Shown one piece after another: positions 40,024 to 54,207 of a DNA stretch of 64,000 nucleotides. Source of the stretch: Lineus longissimus (taxonomy: Eukaryota; Nemertea; Pilidiophora; Heteronemertea; Lineidae); NCBI RefSeq assembly GCF_910592395.1, contig NC_088310.1, positions 22,833,491 to 22,897,490 on the forward strand. Direction: 5' to 3'. Positions within the stretch are counted from its first letter, which is position 1, and each line of letters opens with the position of its first letter. The position numbers and the translations under genes were made by a program. The notes beneath the pieces are model-generated. The model ran no database searches. It was not told the origin of the DNA and saw only the letters and a list, made by a program, of their open reading frames with translations.

Positions 40024-43000
40024 AGCAACTGTCGGTTCCAATTGCTTGACAAGAAGCCTTATAACACTTGGTTCATTACTTTCCTTTATTCTGGTGAAAT
40101 CAGGCAGAAGAATGACCATAGCTGGTGATCTTACAAAGCAGGCAACCAGTGAATGTGTATGATCACTGCGTATTTGATTGGCGGGGTTAGATTGGTAGTG
40201 GATTTCGGCAATGAACAAAGGATGGGGGAGCATCCAAGGAATTTTTGTGTTTTTTACCAAAATGACTGACCATCTTTGACTGGCGTGTACATGTACATTC
40301 GCTAATGGATTTTAGTTGGGCGAGAAGCTGCTGCAAGATAAAGAAGAAAATGAGGAAGATTTATGCCTTCAAACAAAAAATAGGTTGCGATTTCAGTGAG
40401 ACAGAATGGCTCATCCACGTCCCATTCTGTTCCAACGTGTGTACTTTAAAAAACCTTATGACACTTTCAGCTTCAAAAATCTCCCTATTAGCATCTTGAG
40501 TGTCTCGTAACTTATCGTCATTAATTGTTATTGCATCACAGTAAAACATCCCTATCTGGTCATTAGAACTCTGGGGAAGGGTGGTTGGAACTGGATGCTT
40601 CTAAATCGTCTCCTGATGACAGCTTGCTTTGAATTAATTCGAATAACACGTATTTGGGCTTGGTGTTAGTATACTGAAATGTTTCTCGCAGATTGTCAGG
40701 CAGTTAGATTGCAATATGTACTTTCTGGTTACTGTAAGTGGTGTCTTATTTATATGACAATCAGCAGCCACGATTCTCCGCTGCTTAAGCGTGTTTAAGC
40801 CTCTTCTTGTTATGGTCCTGATGGCTGGTCATAAAGCATTGTTAATTGCTCGCTCTTCCCGTTATGGTGACCACTTCGCCTGAATGAGCTATCTCGTCAG
40901 GGGTGAATCATCGCTAATTCCTTCTAGCGGGAAACCAAAACCTTTACTTTTCATTATGTGGTTTATCTCCATCCTCATTGCCCATTCTTCCAGAAATGGC
41001 ATTGTCAAAAACTGTAATATTGGGTGAAGAAATTCCCATTCTACGTGCCGTCGTTCAAATGGGACATTCCATGACTGACAAACTGCAGCAATTCTGAGCG
41101 ACTATTTCAATTCAGGGAACATATTGTGGTGATACATCACATTCCTGCTGGAAATTGAGGTGTAGACATAACCATAACGCACAGCCCCTTCAGAGGGCAA
41201 TTCAGGAAGCGCATAGAATCCAAATTGCCATTTGGAGAACTTTATACCCCTTTTGGGATGTTGTTAGTAATTGATCAGTTTACACCTAGGGGACTGCTAA
41301 CTGTCTTTTATTGCTGGCAAGAATGTACGTGTAATCATCACTAATTTGCCACTTGGTGTGTACAAGAAAAATGAGTGATCATGACTAGGTGGACATGCCA
41401 TCATTTGAAGGAGTTGCTGAGTGCCACAGGGGGGATATTCATCATGCTTGGTTACAGAATGGGCTGCAAAGATGTTTGGCTGACTGTGGCCCGTCAGGGA
41501 AACCTGGGAGGTGTAATTGTTGGCTAAAGCCTCGTAGTTGGGCAGCATACCTCATACCTCATAAAGGATTATTGTAAAATATATGTTGTGTCGGTCCATA
41601 GCCAGTTGAATACTCTCGATATTAAAAGAACCTTGTCTAAAAGCAGCCTGCACCAATTCTTGCTGATTCCCTGAAAACTGAAAAAAATTTTGCAAAAATG
41701 CCAATTTTTACATGATTACAGAACCAAAATCATGAAGAAAATCTTAACTTTATCTTAATTTTCCTAGCTTACGCTCTACAAAGGAAATGAAAGATGTTTT
41801 GGTGGATTCCAGCATTTCTTAGATCTTTGAAGATTCCCCTTGATCAATGCCAAATGAATTTTCTTGATTCTTGAGTGTTTCGCCTTAACAACTTATTCAC
41901 ATCATGACTACTGTTGACAGATTTGTCAATAGTCCTGCTGCTTTGCTCGATCAGTGCAAATAGTAGAAATTCACGAGTGCTCTTACAAGTGCAATCTTGC
42001 TGTAGTGTTTTTGTAACTTCATCAATATTGCTATAATTTTAGGCGGTGTTGTGATTTTTTAAATTTTGTAATATGATATCTTGAGGGCTTTAAGAATCCT
42101 CTTCTAGTGAGAGAATGCATTATTTGCCCGTTAAGTGCCATAATAATTGTCATGCCGAAGAAATAAATATTGTGTTTTTTTGCCTCAAGGGTACTTTGAA
42201 TCAATATGGAGATGAAAAAACCTCAATTTGTTTATTTTTGGATACAGATTCTGACAGAACCACATCATAACATTTACTGTACAAGATTCATACCCTAAAA
42301 CTGAAACATGAAATGATGTACATCATACAAATCTCACACCTGAGAATGATTCTAAATGATTTGGGAGTGACTTTATCATCAGCATTCTCCAGGAATGTGA
42401 AGCATTACATGCCTTTTACATACTTTACTATCGACCTCATCTGAATGTCTTTGATTACGTAAACGGTGTTAGATTTGTTGCTGATCATCACCATGTGTTG
42501 GGTTAGTCAGGGTGGATGCTTTAGGGTTAATTCCAAGTTAATGATGGACATCATGTATTTCATCAACCAACCATTTACTATTGAGGCTGTGACTAAAACT
42601 AAGACTAAATTGCAACATCAAAATAAATTGCAACATTTCCTCTGGTTGAAGTGTGCAGGTGTGGGGTCAAAAGGTGTAAAGGCAAGATAGCATGTTGCTG
42701 TAGAAATAAAGCTTTTTCGCATCAGCTTGATATTGGTTATTTGCGGTTTAGCTACTTATGTAAAAGGAACTGTGGGTTCTTCTTATTTTTCCGTGTCATG
42801 CATGTTATGAAGAAATTAATAAAGACTGCATGAATTGACGACGAACTGCAGTTTGCGGAAAAATATGTTATTTCATTAGTAGATCTATTCCTTCCTGTCA
42901 TCGACTGACAGTTATAGCATACTCGATCTGATTAATGGACATCTTGTTGAGCAATTCCACCAAAAACCCATCAGACAATACTCGAAATTACATCAACCTG

Positions 43001-46000
43001 TCTAGCGAAGCTATAACAATTCATAATCCGAACCATGCCCAGTACAAACATTGAAACCCTCATGTATTCCTTATAAATCAAATCACATCTGGCTTACAGA
43101 AGAAAAAAAACACAGAATATTGAGAATTACCACTTCTATTGGTCTTTCATCAAATCTTTCAGAACTGTCAACACACCTTTGTTTTTAAAACTCCCCTTTC
43201 CATCTTTTAAAAATTCCCATCAATTGGTTACGGCAACAGGGATTTCTTTGTCTTATCCCGCTCATCAGTTACATTAAGAAATTGAATTGCTTGGCTACAG
43301 CCAGCACCAGCGCCACACAATATAGCGTATTCAGACATCGTTTTTTTTCACTCTACGGTAGTTTGTATTCTTGTGCATGCCCAATGACACACCACCAATT
43401 AATAAGACATGAGATGCCAAATGAAACATTATCGTCGAATACTCCCATGTGTTCTGATCGGCGTACCTGCTTATACGTTTTTCTCTCGGTCTGGCCAAGA
43501 CGGCGCTAAAGATTTGATGGCTTGTTTTTCTCGTGGGGCTCATTCAGGGCATGTCGGTTATTTTGGCTCATCATCCCCGTTGAGTGTCAGTTAGCTGACA
43601 CCATGTTTGACATTTCATATTAGTATTTTCCGCCTGTCTCATGAAATGATAGAAGTTTGAGCATCTGACATGGTTGACAGCTATTTGAACATTTCCAAAG
43701 TAAATGTAGATGTCATAGATATTTAGCATGGTTTTGTTGCACCTCCTCCTGCACCTGCACCAGGGTCAGTTGGCATAAAAAGACTCCATCTTTCATTGCT
43801 TTATTCATATTCAAATGCTGCATTGCCTCTCCTAAGGAAAAAAAACAATTTGCTGCCAATCCTTGTTTTTCTCACGCCAGAGCTTTCAGCGTTTATATTT
43901 GTTCACGCCGTCAACTTCATTGACAGTCAGTCTGCATGGTCAGTCACAGCAGAAAGACACAGTTTACCTGGCCCCTTGTCTCGGTCCATGTCTCATCGTT
44001 TAGCAGTCTTTTGTTTGATTTGCGCCAAGACACTTGTGAATGCTATTCATCACGAAATGAGTGTCACATCAGCCCTGACCCACCTGGACCTCAGCGACCT
44101 TTATTTCCACAAGGACACTGTGCAAAGACAAATAGGATGATATCACTCTTGCCTTAGATGAAAAAATGGTTCAGTTATTGGAACCTGATAATTAATATCT
44201 CAACCTAGGTTGAAAAAATACCCTAATATCACTTTTTGGCTCAGGTAATTACCAGTTTTTCCTCTTCCTCCATTCATTTCCTCATTCTTGAAACCTTGTG
44301 AAGTGTGTTGTTATGACTAATGGTCGGTCCTCGGCCACACCGAAAGAAACCGACACCATCATTAGTAGGATAAATAAAATTCTGTTGGCAGTCTCTCGCC
44401 CTATCACTTAACACTACATTTAACATTTATAGCCTTGATTCAATACTATCAATCAAGATAACACTACCAAACTTATAAAATATGCAGCAAGTTAGCGTCT
44501 CAATCAGCCTTCGTGTCCAGCAGGTAGACCTCGTGGCAATATTTATGTTTTCCTGCAGACGATATCCAGCAGGATTGCCACCAAATGAATCGAGACAACA
44601 ATATATAATTTCAAATGGCGGTCACTCAGCGATAGGCGCCAATATCAATAAACAATGCCATGTCTTATCCTCGACTTTTTCATGCACGATTTGTAATTTC
44701 TCCTCAGATTGGTTGTTCGTCATTGAATGGGGTGATTACTAGGAGAATTGATGTGAAGATTGCGACTATGCTGCCTTTTCCAGCACATCAATGCATGCTT
44801 CCCCTTGCTTCCAACTGAAGGGTGCTGTCACCAAGTGAAAATGATCTGATCACCTTGAAGCCTGCTGAAAGTCAAGTCTGTAAAACTGAGAGGCAAGGAA
44901 GAATCCTCACACTACATATATTTTGAATAGGCCAGAACCCTTTCCATGTTTTCTTTAGCTTCTATCAAGTCTTTCGAATGATTGGAGACCTCAGTGATAC
45001 AATTACAACTGGTATCATTGCAAACATAAGGTTGCATGTGACAATGCACAGCTTCAATTTTGATCGAACTTGATTTGATGTGGAGCTTTCGGTTCAGTCT
45101 TTGAGGATATTTACAATCATAAAAGCAGGAATATTGGAAAGGAAAACTTGGAGCATTTTGGATGCCTTGGTCATCCTTGACCATTTCACCCTCACTCTCC
45201 CGCCTGATCACAGAGATTTAATTTCTGCATTCAATTAGAAGAAGTCCTCATCAGTAATCCCTGGTTATTGGTGTTTAGCAATGGCTGGCCAGTTAGGATC
45301 TGAGATGTGTCCCATTGGCGGTGATGAATGTTCACCAATCTTGCCTAATGACCCCTTTTGCAGTGGAGTTAGTTGACAGAGCGATTACATGAGAATGAGC
45401 TGGGTTGGGGGAGCCTGTGAATGGGCTGTGGCCTCATACATAACCACTAGACTCAAGTTTCTTGAACTCAGATCTCATTCTACAAGGTGCTTGCGGAGAG
45501 TGATTTGGCAAATTTCACATAAAAGCACAACACAACTTGTAGGTAACTAGGCAACTTTATTCCAACACAACTTCCCACAGAAGTACACCATCAACTAGTT
45601 ATTTACACTACACAGGGGCAAGCAAGTGAGATCATTTATACATTCATTTAATTACTTAATTCCTAGGCTGATGTAAAATATCGAATAAAAGTGGTGCACC
45701 AACACCAAACAGACACATGAGCTCGCAGATTTATGGCGTAAATTTGGTAACATCCAATTTCATTTGGCTGCTAATGGTGTATGTAATCTCAATGAGTGAG
45801 TCTCACTTCCGTTTCTTCTTTCAACTGATCCTTTCCTGGCCTGCTTTAATCCCTCAATATAGATCAGCACCCTTTGGCATTTTTTTTGCGATACCTACCA
45901 TATCTTCAAGGCTGTTAATCATCACAGCCAGTCATCTCGATGGCTTGTATCATTATAACATGGAAAACCACTACCTTGTCCTGATCAGTATGCTGGGAGA

Positions 46001-47721
46001 GTCCCACCCTTAATGGCCACCGAGGAAATACGCCAAGATCGCTGGAGACAAAATCATCCAATATGAGTTGCTGCCTCATCAATGTTTCAATCGTGATTAA
46101 ACGTGGATCGTAAATTTGCATTCAGTGCTCCGCTAGAAACCTATTCCATGTTTGCAGATTACTGATGATTTAAATTGCATTCACCGCACAAAGTGGTCTT
46201 AAATTTAAATGGTCCAGAGCATTGGGAGTTTATTTTCGTTACCTTTGGTATTGAGTTTTGAAATGACTGTTAGGTTAGGAGAATTGTCAAAGATGCAGGC
46301 TTGAATTGAAGTTGTTTTCACGGAAAAAAACAACCTGTCTCATGCCCAACTTTTTATGATTGAACCTCATTCATCATCTAACTGAGAATATTTTTTTATT
46401 GGGATTAAACAGCATTTGGGATATCCTGAATTCCGTATGGGCTGTTTTATTGTGATGTTAGGATAAATATTTGAAACTTTCACTCTTAGGATTCTCAGCT
46501 GATATCTCACATCTAAGTACATGTATCAAAGATGTGCTGTTGAGATTAGTAAACGATTTTATTCAATGTTGACGACTCGACCACTCTTATACTCATACCA
46601 AGTGAAAACACATTGCCGTGTCAATTTCTTCTTGTGTTTGTCAAGTGTAAGAATCCATTATAGGAAGTCCTTACCCTGAAGAAGTGGTTTGCCCAGATAG
46701 GTCGCATTATGAAAAGGAAATAACTCTTGTGAGCTGTGTATAGTACTTGGTGTCCATCATCAGCTCTTTTTGCAGTAGGAGCTCACTTCGATGGATTCAT
46801 CCTACATGAACTCTTCTGAATATCTTATTGAAATGGATGGTTGGCCAATATCCTTATGGTGTTTGACCTTCAGATTTCTTAACAGACATTCATGACCAAT
46901 GATGCCATTGAGACTATTGCCAATAGGAAGAAGAAACCAATCACTGTTCCATAAAGATGGCTACCCCTTCAGATTCCTTTGCAACCATGGATGCAACATG
47001 AAGAAGAAAAAACAAGTCATTGGTATGCATTCCATTGCCTGCAGTCATGCTTCGGTTTATGAAGCAGCTTTCCCTTTGTCCTTGTGTTGTTGATATTCCA
47101 CATTAACATGCAGCTAGATGACAGGTTGCAATTTGATGGACTAGTCCGCAATGTTCAAGAAAATGTACTTTTCCTTAATCAATCATAATTAATCATCTCC
47201 GAGGTCAGCTAAAGACATGTATTACCGTATTACCGTAATGTCTTGAAATTCCACGAAGCAGTGGTTTGTACTTAACTGAGGATAATGTTTACGAGGTTTG
47301 ATTCACAAGATAAATGTTGGAATGGCTTTTGCCCCTCACCACGATGGATCTCAAAGTCACCCAAGGGAGTGACATTCCAGCTAGTCTGTCAGCTATCTCA
47401 TTGTAGTGATAACAGCATGTCAGGTCATGTAGATTACTGCAATGAGGCCTTGATTACACCTGAGCAGTTGGAACCAGTCTTTTTTCATTCAGACCGTAAT
47501 CCTTATACTATCAGATAAACTCTCATAAATATCAGCAAACCAGCCAGGAAACCTCCAGAATCTAATCAAAAAGAAACAGAGAGAAAAAACAAGGAATAAC
47601 TGATACAGTGACAAGATGAAACAAGTTGATTAAGAGTATGTCATGTTGACGAGAAGCATTACGCTACAATAGCTTGCCAAGTGAGTCTAACAATAGCACT
47701 CACCACGCTTCCTGTTCCTAG

Positions 47722-47908
47722 ACGATCGGCAGGAAATGAGACTCTGCACCACGTGGAAGCAGGGAGTCCGTCGTCGGCGGACTCAGAGCTCGATATCAAA
47801 GTTTACAATCAGCTGATCCTACAAAATCAACATCCGTACTACGTTGCCGAGAATAGGATGTCGGACAATAATATTGTTGTGTGGTCATTGCCCCAAGATG
47901 TGGTCTGA
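47722..47908 (+). other. Unassigned exon-like open frame with acceptor site
   Basis: A good acceptor (cgcttcctgttcctag) is followed by an open frame to a TGA at 47906-47908. It reads RSAGNETLHHVEAGSPSSA, DSELDIKVYNQLILQNQ, HPYYVAENRMSDNN, IVVWSLPQDVV. The segment is CpG-richer and more even in amino-acid content than the flanking intron, and resembles a terminal coding exon. It cannot be a simple alternative end of KIF26 in this frame: exon A ends in phase 0, whereas this frame needs a phase-2 donor. I do not recognise the protein. It could be a terminal exon of a nested transcript, a transposon-derived exon, or chance. Confidence 0.25.
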
Positions 47909-50900
47909 AGTTGGGTAGGTGAAGCTGATTTCAGCTAGAGCTTGCGGAAGTGGGGCTGGAGTGACCTTTAGCATCGACTAGTATATCATTGTGTATATAT
48001 ATAAAAAAGACAGTGATACATGATTTTGACACTAGCTAACTATTGAGGTTTGGTTAATGAAGTGACGGGAAAAGAGCCTTACATCACTTGGATTACATAA
48101 AGGGATTGTTGTTGTCCCATATAAGAGGTGATTTTGTGGTCAGATCAGAGCCTCAGAATGCATTTTATATTGGCAATGGTCAGCACTGTGGTGACCGAGG
48201 GGCTGACAGCTACCCAGCTCTTGGACATGTGTCCATACTGGGCTCTTCACTGAAAGTCTTTTCCTATTGAACGATTCTTTCCAACATGAACTATAACTTG
48301 TGAATGGGTTTTCATGGTAAACCTGTTTTAGTATCACTGCCTGACCTGTTAGTGAATTCATGTGCATTTACCTTTAGAAATCACTGATATTTAAGAAAGC
48401 ATCAGTCCCGTTGCAACATCTGTTAAACTTTGAATCATCAAGGATTTGATTTCAATGATTAAAAGCTCAGCAGTTCAGTAAGCATGTAAGCTTTTGGATT
48501 GTTTACAACTCAGCAATGTTTAATTGCTATCTTCATTGACGAGTAACTTTATCTTGACTCAACTTAACTTGTTTGACTTTGAGGATTGGAATGGTCTACT
48601 CAGGAATTAAATGAAATAGAATGAAAGTAAAAGAAGCAGGAAACAACTCTGGAATGCTGATATTCAACAGAAGCATGACCATTACCGTGATTTAAACATA
48701 AAGATAAGTTTTTGCCAATTTCTTCAGCCCATCTTGCTTGGGTTCTTGCAAGAAAAGTACCTCACAGCTCATCTTATCCTCGTATCCTCAATCCTAATTA
48801 CAGTAAATCTCGCCTCAAAAAAACTGGTATTAATTGAACACATAAATCAGCAGCATTCAGTCAACCAATTTATAAGGATTACTTTCCCAGCCCTGGTTGC
48901 AGGTCGTTCCTGGGTGTACATTTGTCACTTATAGGTAACCTTCACATGGTTGGTAGAAAAAGATGTTTTTGATGACTTTTGCCAAACGTCTCCATAAATT
49001 TCCATTCATCCTGTTGATTCACCACATAAATCACTGGACAAAAATCCAGACAAAGTCAACTGAAGAAGATAATTCAGCAAGAGGACCCGGTTTTCCTCTA
49101 TGATTTGCACTGTCTGGAGAAAGATTGGCTAAACCTATTATATGGTAAGCTCTGAATGAAATTTGGCTTGAATCTATTTTCTAAAGTCCTGCTGATGCAT
49201 CTCCTTTTCTTCCTATAACATCAGCGCCACCAATCCAACATGCTTAACACTATCCACTCTGATTAGTAATAGTCTCATTACAATATCACTGATTGAAAAA
49301 ATTGTCTAATGATACTTCAGAATGGCTGTTTATTTGCTGTCCCCTCAACTAAGAGTGATATGAATATGATACTACTCATCACCGACTATTCTATCATATC
49401 TAATTCCTCCTAATTGGATACCATTGGGTTTTATGGATATCTGCCAAACTCTGATAATGTGTAAATGTTTATGAAGAGAAAAAAAACGTGTTGTTGTTAA
49501 ATGGACATTAACTATAGCTATCACGGATTGATGAAGATATTTTCATGTTGTATCTTAACTGATCCTCATCATCGCAAACCATTCCACATGTGTTGTGACA
49601 AGAATAAAATGTTTCTAATTGAAATCTCAGATTGGGTTCTTCGGTTGAAAAATCTGTCAGGTTTTTACACGCTTTCGATTAGTTTCCTATTGACTTTTAC
49701 TATGAGTCAGGATTTTTCTCGGCGTTTCTTGGCGATATGTTATGAAAAGATGAATTTGACAGTTAATCATGTGCAAACATGCCACTGGTTGATTCTCAAA
49801 TTATGATTCAAGTGGTGTCATTGATGAACGGGCGGAGATTAAATGTTGCATTTATCATCTTCAAGCAGTTAACCCTTTATAGACTTGGGAAAGTTCGCAA
49901 ATAGATCATTCATCATAATGCAAATGGTAGAAGTACCATATGAAATAGGCAGATGCTCACAGAGAGCTTTCTATTCAGCAGTTTCATTCATCTTAGAGTT
50001 CAGTGAAACATCAATCGTCTTTGAACATGTGGTGAATAGGGCAGCAATCCTCAAGATGACATTTTATTCATGAAGAACCAACACAAGCTAGAAATCACCT
50101 ATACCATTCTTGCAGCAATTTTTGCCTCCGCTATGTTGGTGTGCTCGCTTGCTTATAACTCAGGTGAATCTACACTACCATAGAAGAAATTAAAAAAGAA
50201 TGCCTGGTTGTTGATGGGTGTTGGTGGTACAATTATGCTTTATGAGCAAACCTCCGAGGGTGGTTGAATGTACTCTTGGTCTGTGATCCAGGATTTGTCA
50301 ATTTATTACAGCTACAATGCACTATTCTGTGTCTACCACAACATTGGCTCATCCAATACTTCACCTATAAAATAGTACTGCACAACTAGACATTTTGATG
50401 CTATTTCCAGTGGCTGAGCCATTGATTCCAATGCGGCTGAAAGCATCTGGAGAATTTCCCCACAAGTTATTCCAATCAGAGCTCATCAAGTGTTGCTGAT
50501 GAAATGAATCTGGAAAGATATCCACAGCAGACGCACAATCCAATGTTGATTCAAGTTCATCAAAAAAAAGTGCAATGTCCGAGAATCTGAGAGATCTGGT
50601 TTCGCCTCAACCTGTGAAATTTCCGGTGAATTCCTGTGTTCTGCTAGAGAAAATGTATAGGTATTTCATGCCAATACTAATTGAAATCAAGGAGGATCTA
50701 GTTTGTCCGTCTGATCAGATTTGCATTAGTATGATTGTGTTTTGTATCATGGACAAATTAGTTAGGTTGCTGACTCAACTCTTCTGTCTTTGGACTCGTG
50801 TCAAATTGGACGAAACTGGCTGTACATTTCAGGCAGAATATTGGCAGTGTAACACATGGGTTTCTGATTTCTTGCTTGGAAATGCTATCTGTTGAATGAA

Positions 50901-51294
50901 CTCCTGAGGAACTGGACTGAGTAATTGCATTAGGTTGGGCAACTCAACTCAGTGGTTGTTTCCAAGGCTGTTTGTTTGGAAAAGGTTACTTTCCTGAGTG
51001 TGTTTGTTTCCCCAGCTTATTTTATCAGCTATGAAAAAGACAACAGTATTTTCTGCAATATGATGGAGTGAGGAAGGCATCATTATTGTTTTGTTTGCGA
51101 AAAAGATTCGAGATGAAAAAGGTCCAAATAAATTAAAAAGGACAACTGATAGTTCTCCACTTATTGACATGGCTTCTGTTTCAGAACATATTTCATCTTA
51201 CTCTTCCTGTTTGAGAACCTTGCATCATCATTTTCCTATATTTTACATCTTTGTCCCACTTTATACTAAGTTCACTTCCCTTTTATCATTTTAG

Positions 51295-51504
51295 GTGAAG
51301 GTAATGCTAAGGATATGTCAAGATCCAAACCGTGCCACAGACCAGGGGCCTTCCTTCATCGGGGTAGACCCACGCAAGAAACAGGTCACGCTACACGACC
51401 CGTCAATATACAATGGCTACACAGCGCCATCTCAGCGAAAGGCGGGGACATCAGCGCCGAAGATGTTTGCCTTCGATGCCGTGTTTTCAGAAGATGACTC
51501 ATTG
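51295..51504 (+). CDS. KIF26: KIF26 exon B: start of kinesin-like motor domain
   Basis: The acceptor is preceded by a pyrimidine-rich tract (ttcccttttatcattttag) and the donor is gtaagt. The exon is exactly 70 codons, phase 0 on both sides. The product begins VKVMLRICQDPNR, the first beta strand of the motor and the equivalent of the VRVxVRxRP strand of ordinary kinesins. It continues with FIGVDPRKKQVTLHDPS, a variable loop rich in Gly/Ser, and then PKMFAFDAVFSEDDSL, which corresponds to the FxFDxVF strand. VDPRKKQ and KMFAFDAVF are near-identical to vertebrate KIF26. The exon joins exon A without gap or frame change, which supports the 26.9-kb intron between them. The nominal GTG at the exon start is an internal Val codon, not a start. 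Confidence 0.96.
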
Positions 51505-54207
51505 GTAAGTGACATATCTAAGAATACTATTTAAACAAAAAAAAATAGAAAAAAAGATTCAAAGCAATATGGATCCTCGTCAAGGTCATTGTAAAATTCT
51601 CCTGAATGTGCCAATTTCTGCCGCTTTCCGTCACTGTACTGAAAAGGTCTAGCATGCCAAATTAAAAGAAAATGTTGGTTGGGGTGAGGTTTACCTTTGC
51701 CTCTAGAATTGTGTTTCATTGGGTTGTTTACATAAATAAATGAGTATTCGGGAGAGTTGCCCATCCGAACATTCCCTTGGTAATTCTGGTGCTAATACTC
51801 ACGACTCCGGTGAGGGAGATCTACATCAAGATCGGGGTAATTGCCGGCAATCATCTGCATTGGGATTAATCATTGGCAAAGCCTTCAACATGTTGGCTTC
51901 TTTTAATCAAAGCCACTACCACTGTGTGAAAGAAATCGCTAAAAACATGCAAAGTAAGCCAGCTAGTTGCTGAGATCGCATGAGGCATGCACTCCAATAA
52001 TGTTTGTTGATATTACTGGGTACTGTGCTGCATGTTTATCATGAGATGTTGTCCAGAAATTTATGTTGGGCATACTGCTATAGCAACTCTTGAATGTCTG
52101 ATATGAGGCAGTACTGTTCCATGATGCAATGCCATGAGACATCCTTTCAGCTTCGTCGGGTATTTTGAAAGATTAGGTGTCAAAAGTGTTGCAGATTTTG
52201 TGAAGTTTGAATTGTGTATTGACAGTTGCCAAAATGAAGGCACACACTGATACATGATCTATCAAAAGGCACATCAATCAAAACCCATGTTTTCAAGTTC
52301 CAGTCAGGCCAAAGGACAAAATCACCAAAAGGGGGATCTAATGTTTGGAAGCATTTCAATCTAAGTTCTTCCCTCAATGGCTAAACTGTATACCAAGTCA
52401 ACACCTACTTCCCCCTACCTAAGAGCATTCCTGTGACACCCTGCTATTAACGAAAACCACCCAGCACCAGATGCATTAGTGGTTCAGACAAATCTGCAAA
52501 AGGAATGAATAACTTATGTGATACAATGAAGGGTCAGTATTCTCCATGAATCTTGGTGGTGAATTCAAAATATTATAAAATCCTGTTTTGTTAATACTCG
52601 GCGGCACAACCCAGAGAGATATTGTTATTCTGCACAGGTGAAGCACAGGAAATGAAAGGTGGACATGTGCAATCTGCACGAGGAAGTAATTTCTTGCATG
52701 GGTTGGAGAACCGCTAAATGGGAAAATGATGTTGTAGAATGTGACAAGTGTGATACTGCCACCATTTGCATTGAGTTCTTCTCGAAAACACAGTCAAGTC
52801 CAACAGTCTTGACTCAAAGCTTCTAATGCAGAGAGAATTCATTCTTTGTTGGAAATGGTTTCCCTTTTCTCTCACCATGAAAGACATCTTAGTTGCCATG
52901 GCTGTGACAGTTTGAAAGGTTCATTAATGAAAGAAATCCAAGCAATTTCTTCCATTTGATTAGAAAAAGCATATTGTCAAATGATGTGACTGAATGCATA
53001 CAATCATGTATGTGGCATTCTTTAGCGAATTTGTGTCAGGAGGAAACCTTTTTTATGATCGGAGGTTTTTCTGTACCTGAAATTACCTTATTGAAAGGGT
53101 GTCAGAGAAGCACAATGTCGGAATCAGGAACTGGAAATGTTCTGCACATCAGAGCTCTCTGAATGAATGCAGATTTGCCCTTGAATGACATTCAGAAAGG
53201 GCGTGTACGTCTTTTTGACACACATGGCATCAAATTCAATCACTGAAGTGATTTATGAGGCATTTTGTTACCACAATAATTGGACATCACTCCGAATTAC
53301 AACAATGGAAAACGTTCCACGCGATCTATCCGGGTATAAATTTTCATCATATACTACTTAAATGACAGCCATATCATTCGGTAATCGGTTTATGATCAGA
53401 GATATGGAACAATATTTGTGTAATCTGCCAAGGCATGGTTATTATATGACGCTGAGGTGCGTAGCTGTCTTCCATGCTAACAAAACGGCTCTCTTTGGAT
53501 GATTGCCTGAGAGATAACTTTGATGATACATGTAAGAAAGAAACATTATATTTGAAAATAGGAAACTTGCATTTCTGCTTTATGTCAATTCTGTTTTATT
53601 TTATGTAGATTAACAGGTTAACCAGAAGTGTTATCACTAACGCTGGTGTAAACTAAAGATGGCGTTATCTCCTTTAGTTGTAGATCCATAAAGACTCAAT
53701 GACAGTGTTTAATAGTGGCAAACTTGTTTTGAACTACCCTTGGGTAAAAACAAAATCAGAAAAATTGCTGTTCATTGAGGAAACTTGCATGAACGGAACT
53801 CAACCAAAAAAAGAATAGAATTAGTTGGCGAAGCCGTCCTTTAAATGTACCTGGAGCCAACCAGATTTGCTGGCAGACGATGTACAATCATCTGGGAATT
53901 TCACTCGTATACTGTTTGATGACTTGATTAAGATTGTCAGGGAAATGAATAAAAAAAGGGCGAACATCACCAACGGATGTATTTTAATCTCCAAATTATA
54001 TCAAAGGTGCCACAGGGAAATGTATTTCATTTCATAACACTTTTTTTTTCTTCATCCATGTGGGTTCAATCACATTGTGTGAAATCAGGTAAGCCATTAA
54101 TGTGATGATGCAATTTCAAATATGAATAATCTATTATCTATCTATTATTTTCAGAGCTAAAAAAGTTTGCGAAGTTGGTGTATAATTTATACATTTAATA
54201 TTTTCAG
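51505..54207 (+). other. KIF26: KIF26 intron B/C, 2.7 kb, phase 0
   Basis: The donor is gtaagt at the end of exon B and the acceptor is ttttcag before exon C. The intron is ordinary AT-rich sequence. I see no repeat with clear ends, RNA gene or additional exon. Short chance open frames occur, for example at 53825-54037, but have no recognisable motif. Confidence 0.9.

Larger units (their letters stand above)
24382..51294 (+). other. KIF26: KIF26 intron A/B, 26.9 kb, phase 0
   Basis: The intron is bounded by gtaagaatt and atcattttag, and separates the Pro-rich linker from the first motor strand. Apart from one unassigned exon-like open frame (47722-47908) I see no nested gene. It holds a probable retroelement 3' end near 31.5-31.9 kb, a hairpin cluster near 37.6-37.7 kb and a diverged tandem duplication at 39.7-40.0 kb. 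Three CpG-richer, repeat-poor islands (34780-35060, 40720-40935, 44390-44760) have the texture of conserved intronic regulatory DNA. The rest is AT-rich with no visible structure. Confidence 0.85.

Noticed and set aside
43796-44140. 114-codon plus-strand open frame
   Set aside because: Two overlapping frames of similar length and no domain; treated as chance.
53825-54037. 70-codon open frame just before exon C
   Set aside because: Looks protein-like but has no known motif, is not needed between exons B and C (which join seamlessly at SEDDSL/PEICS), and lacks splice sites.
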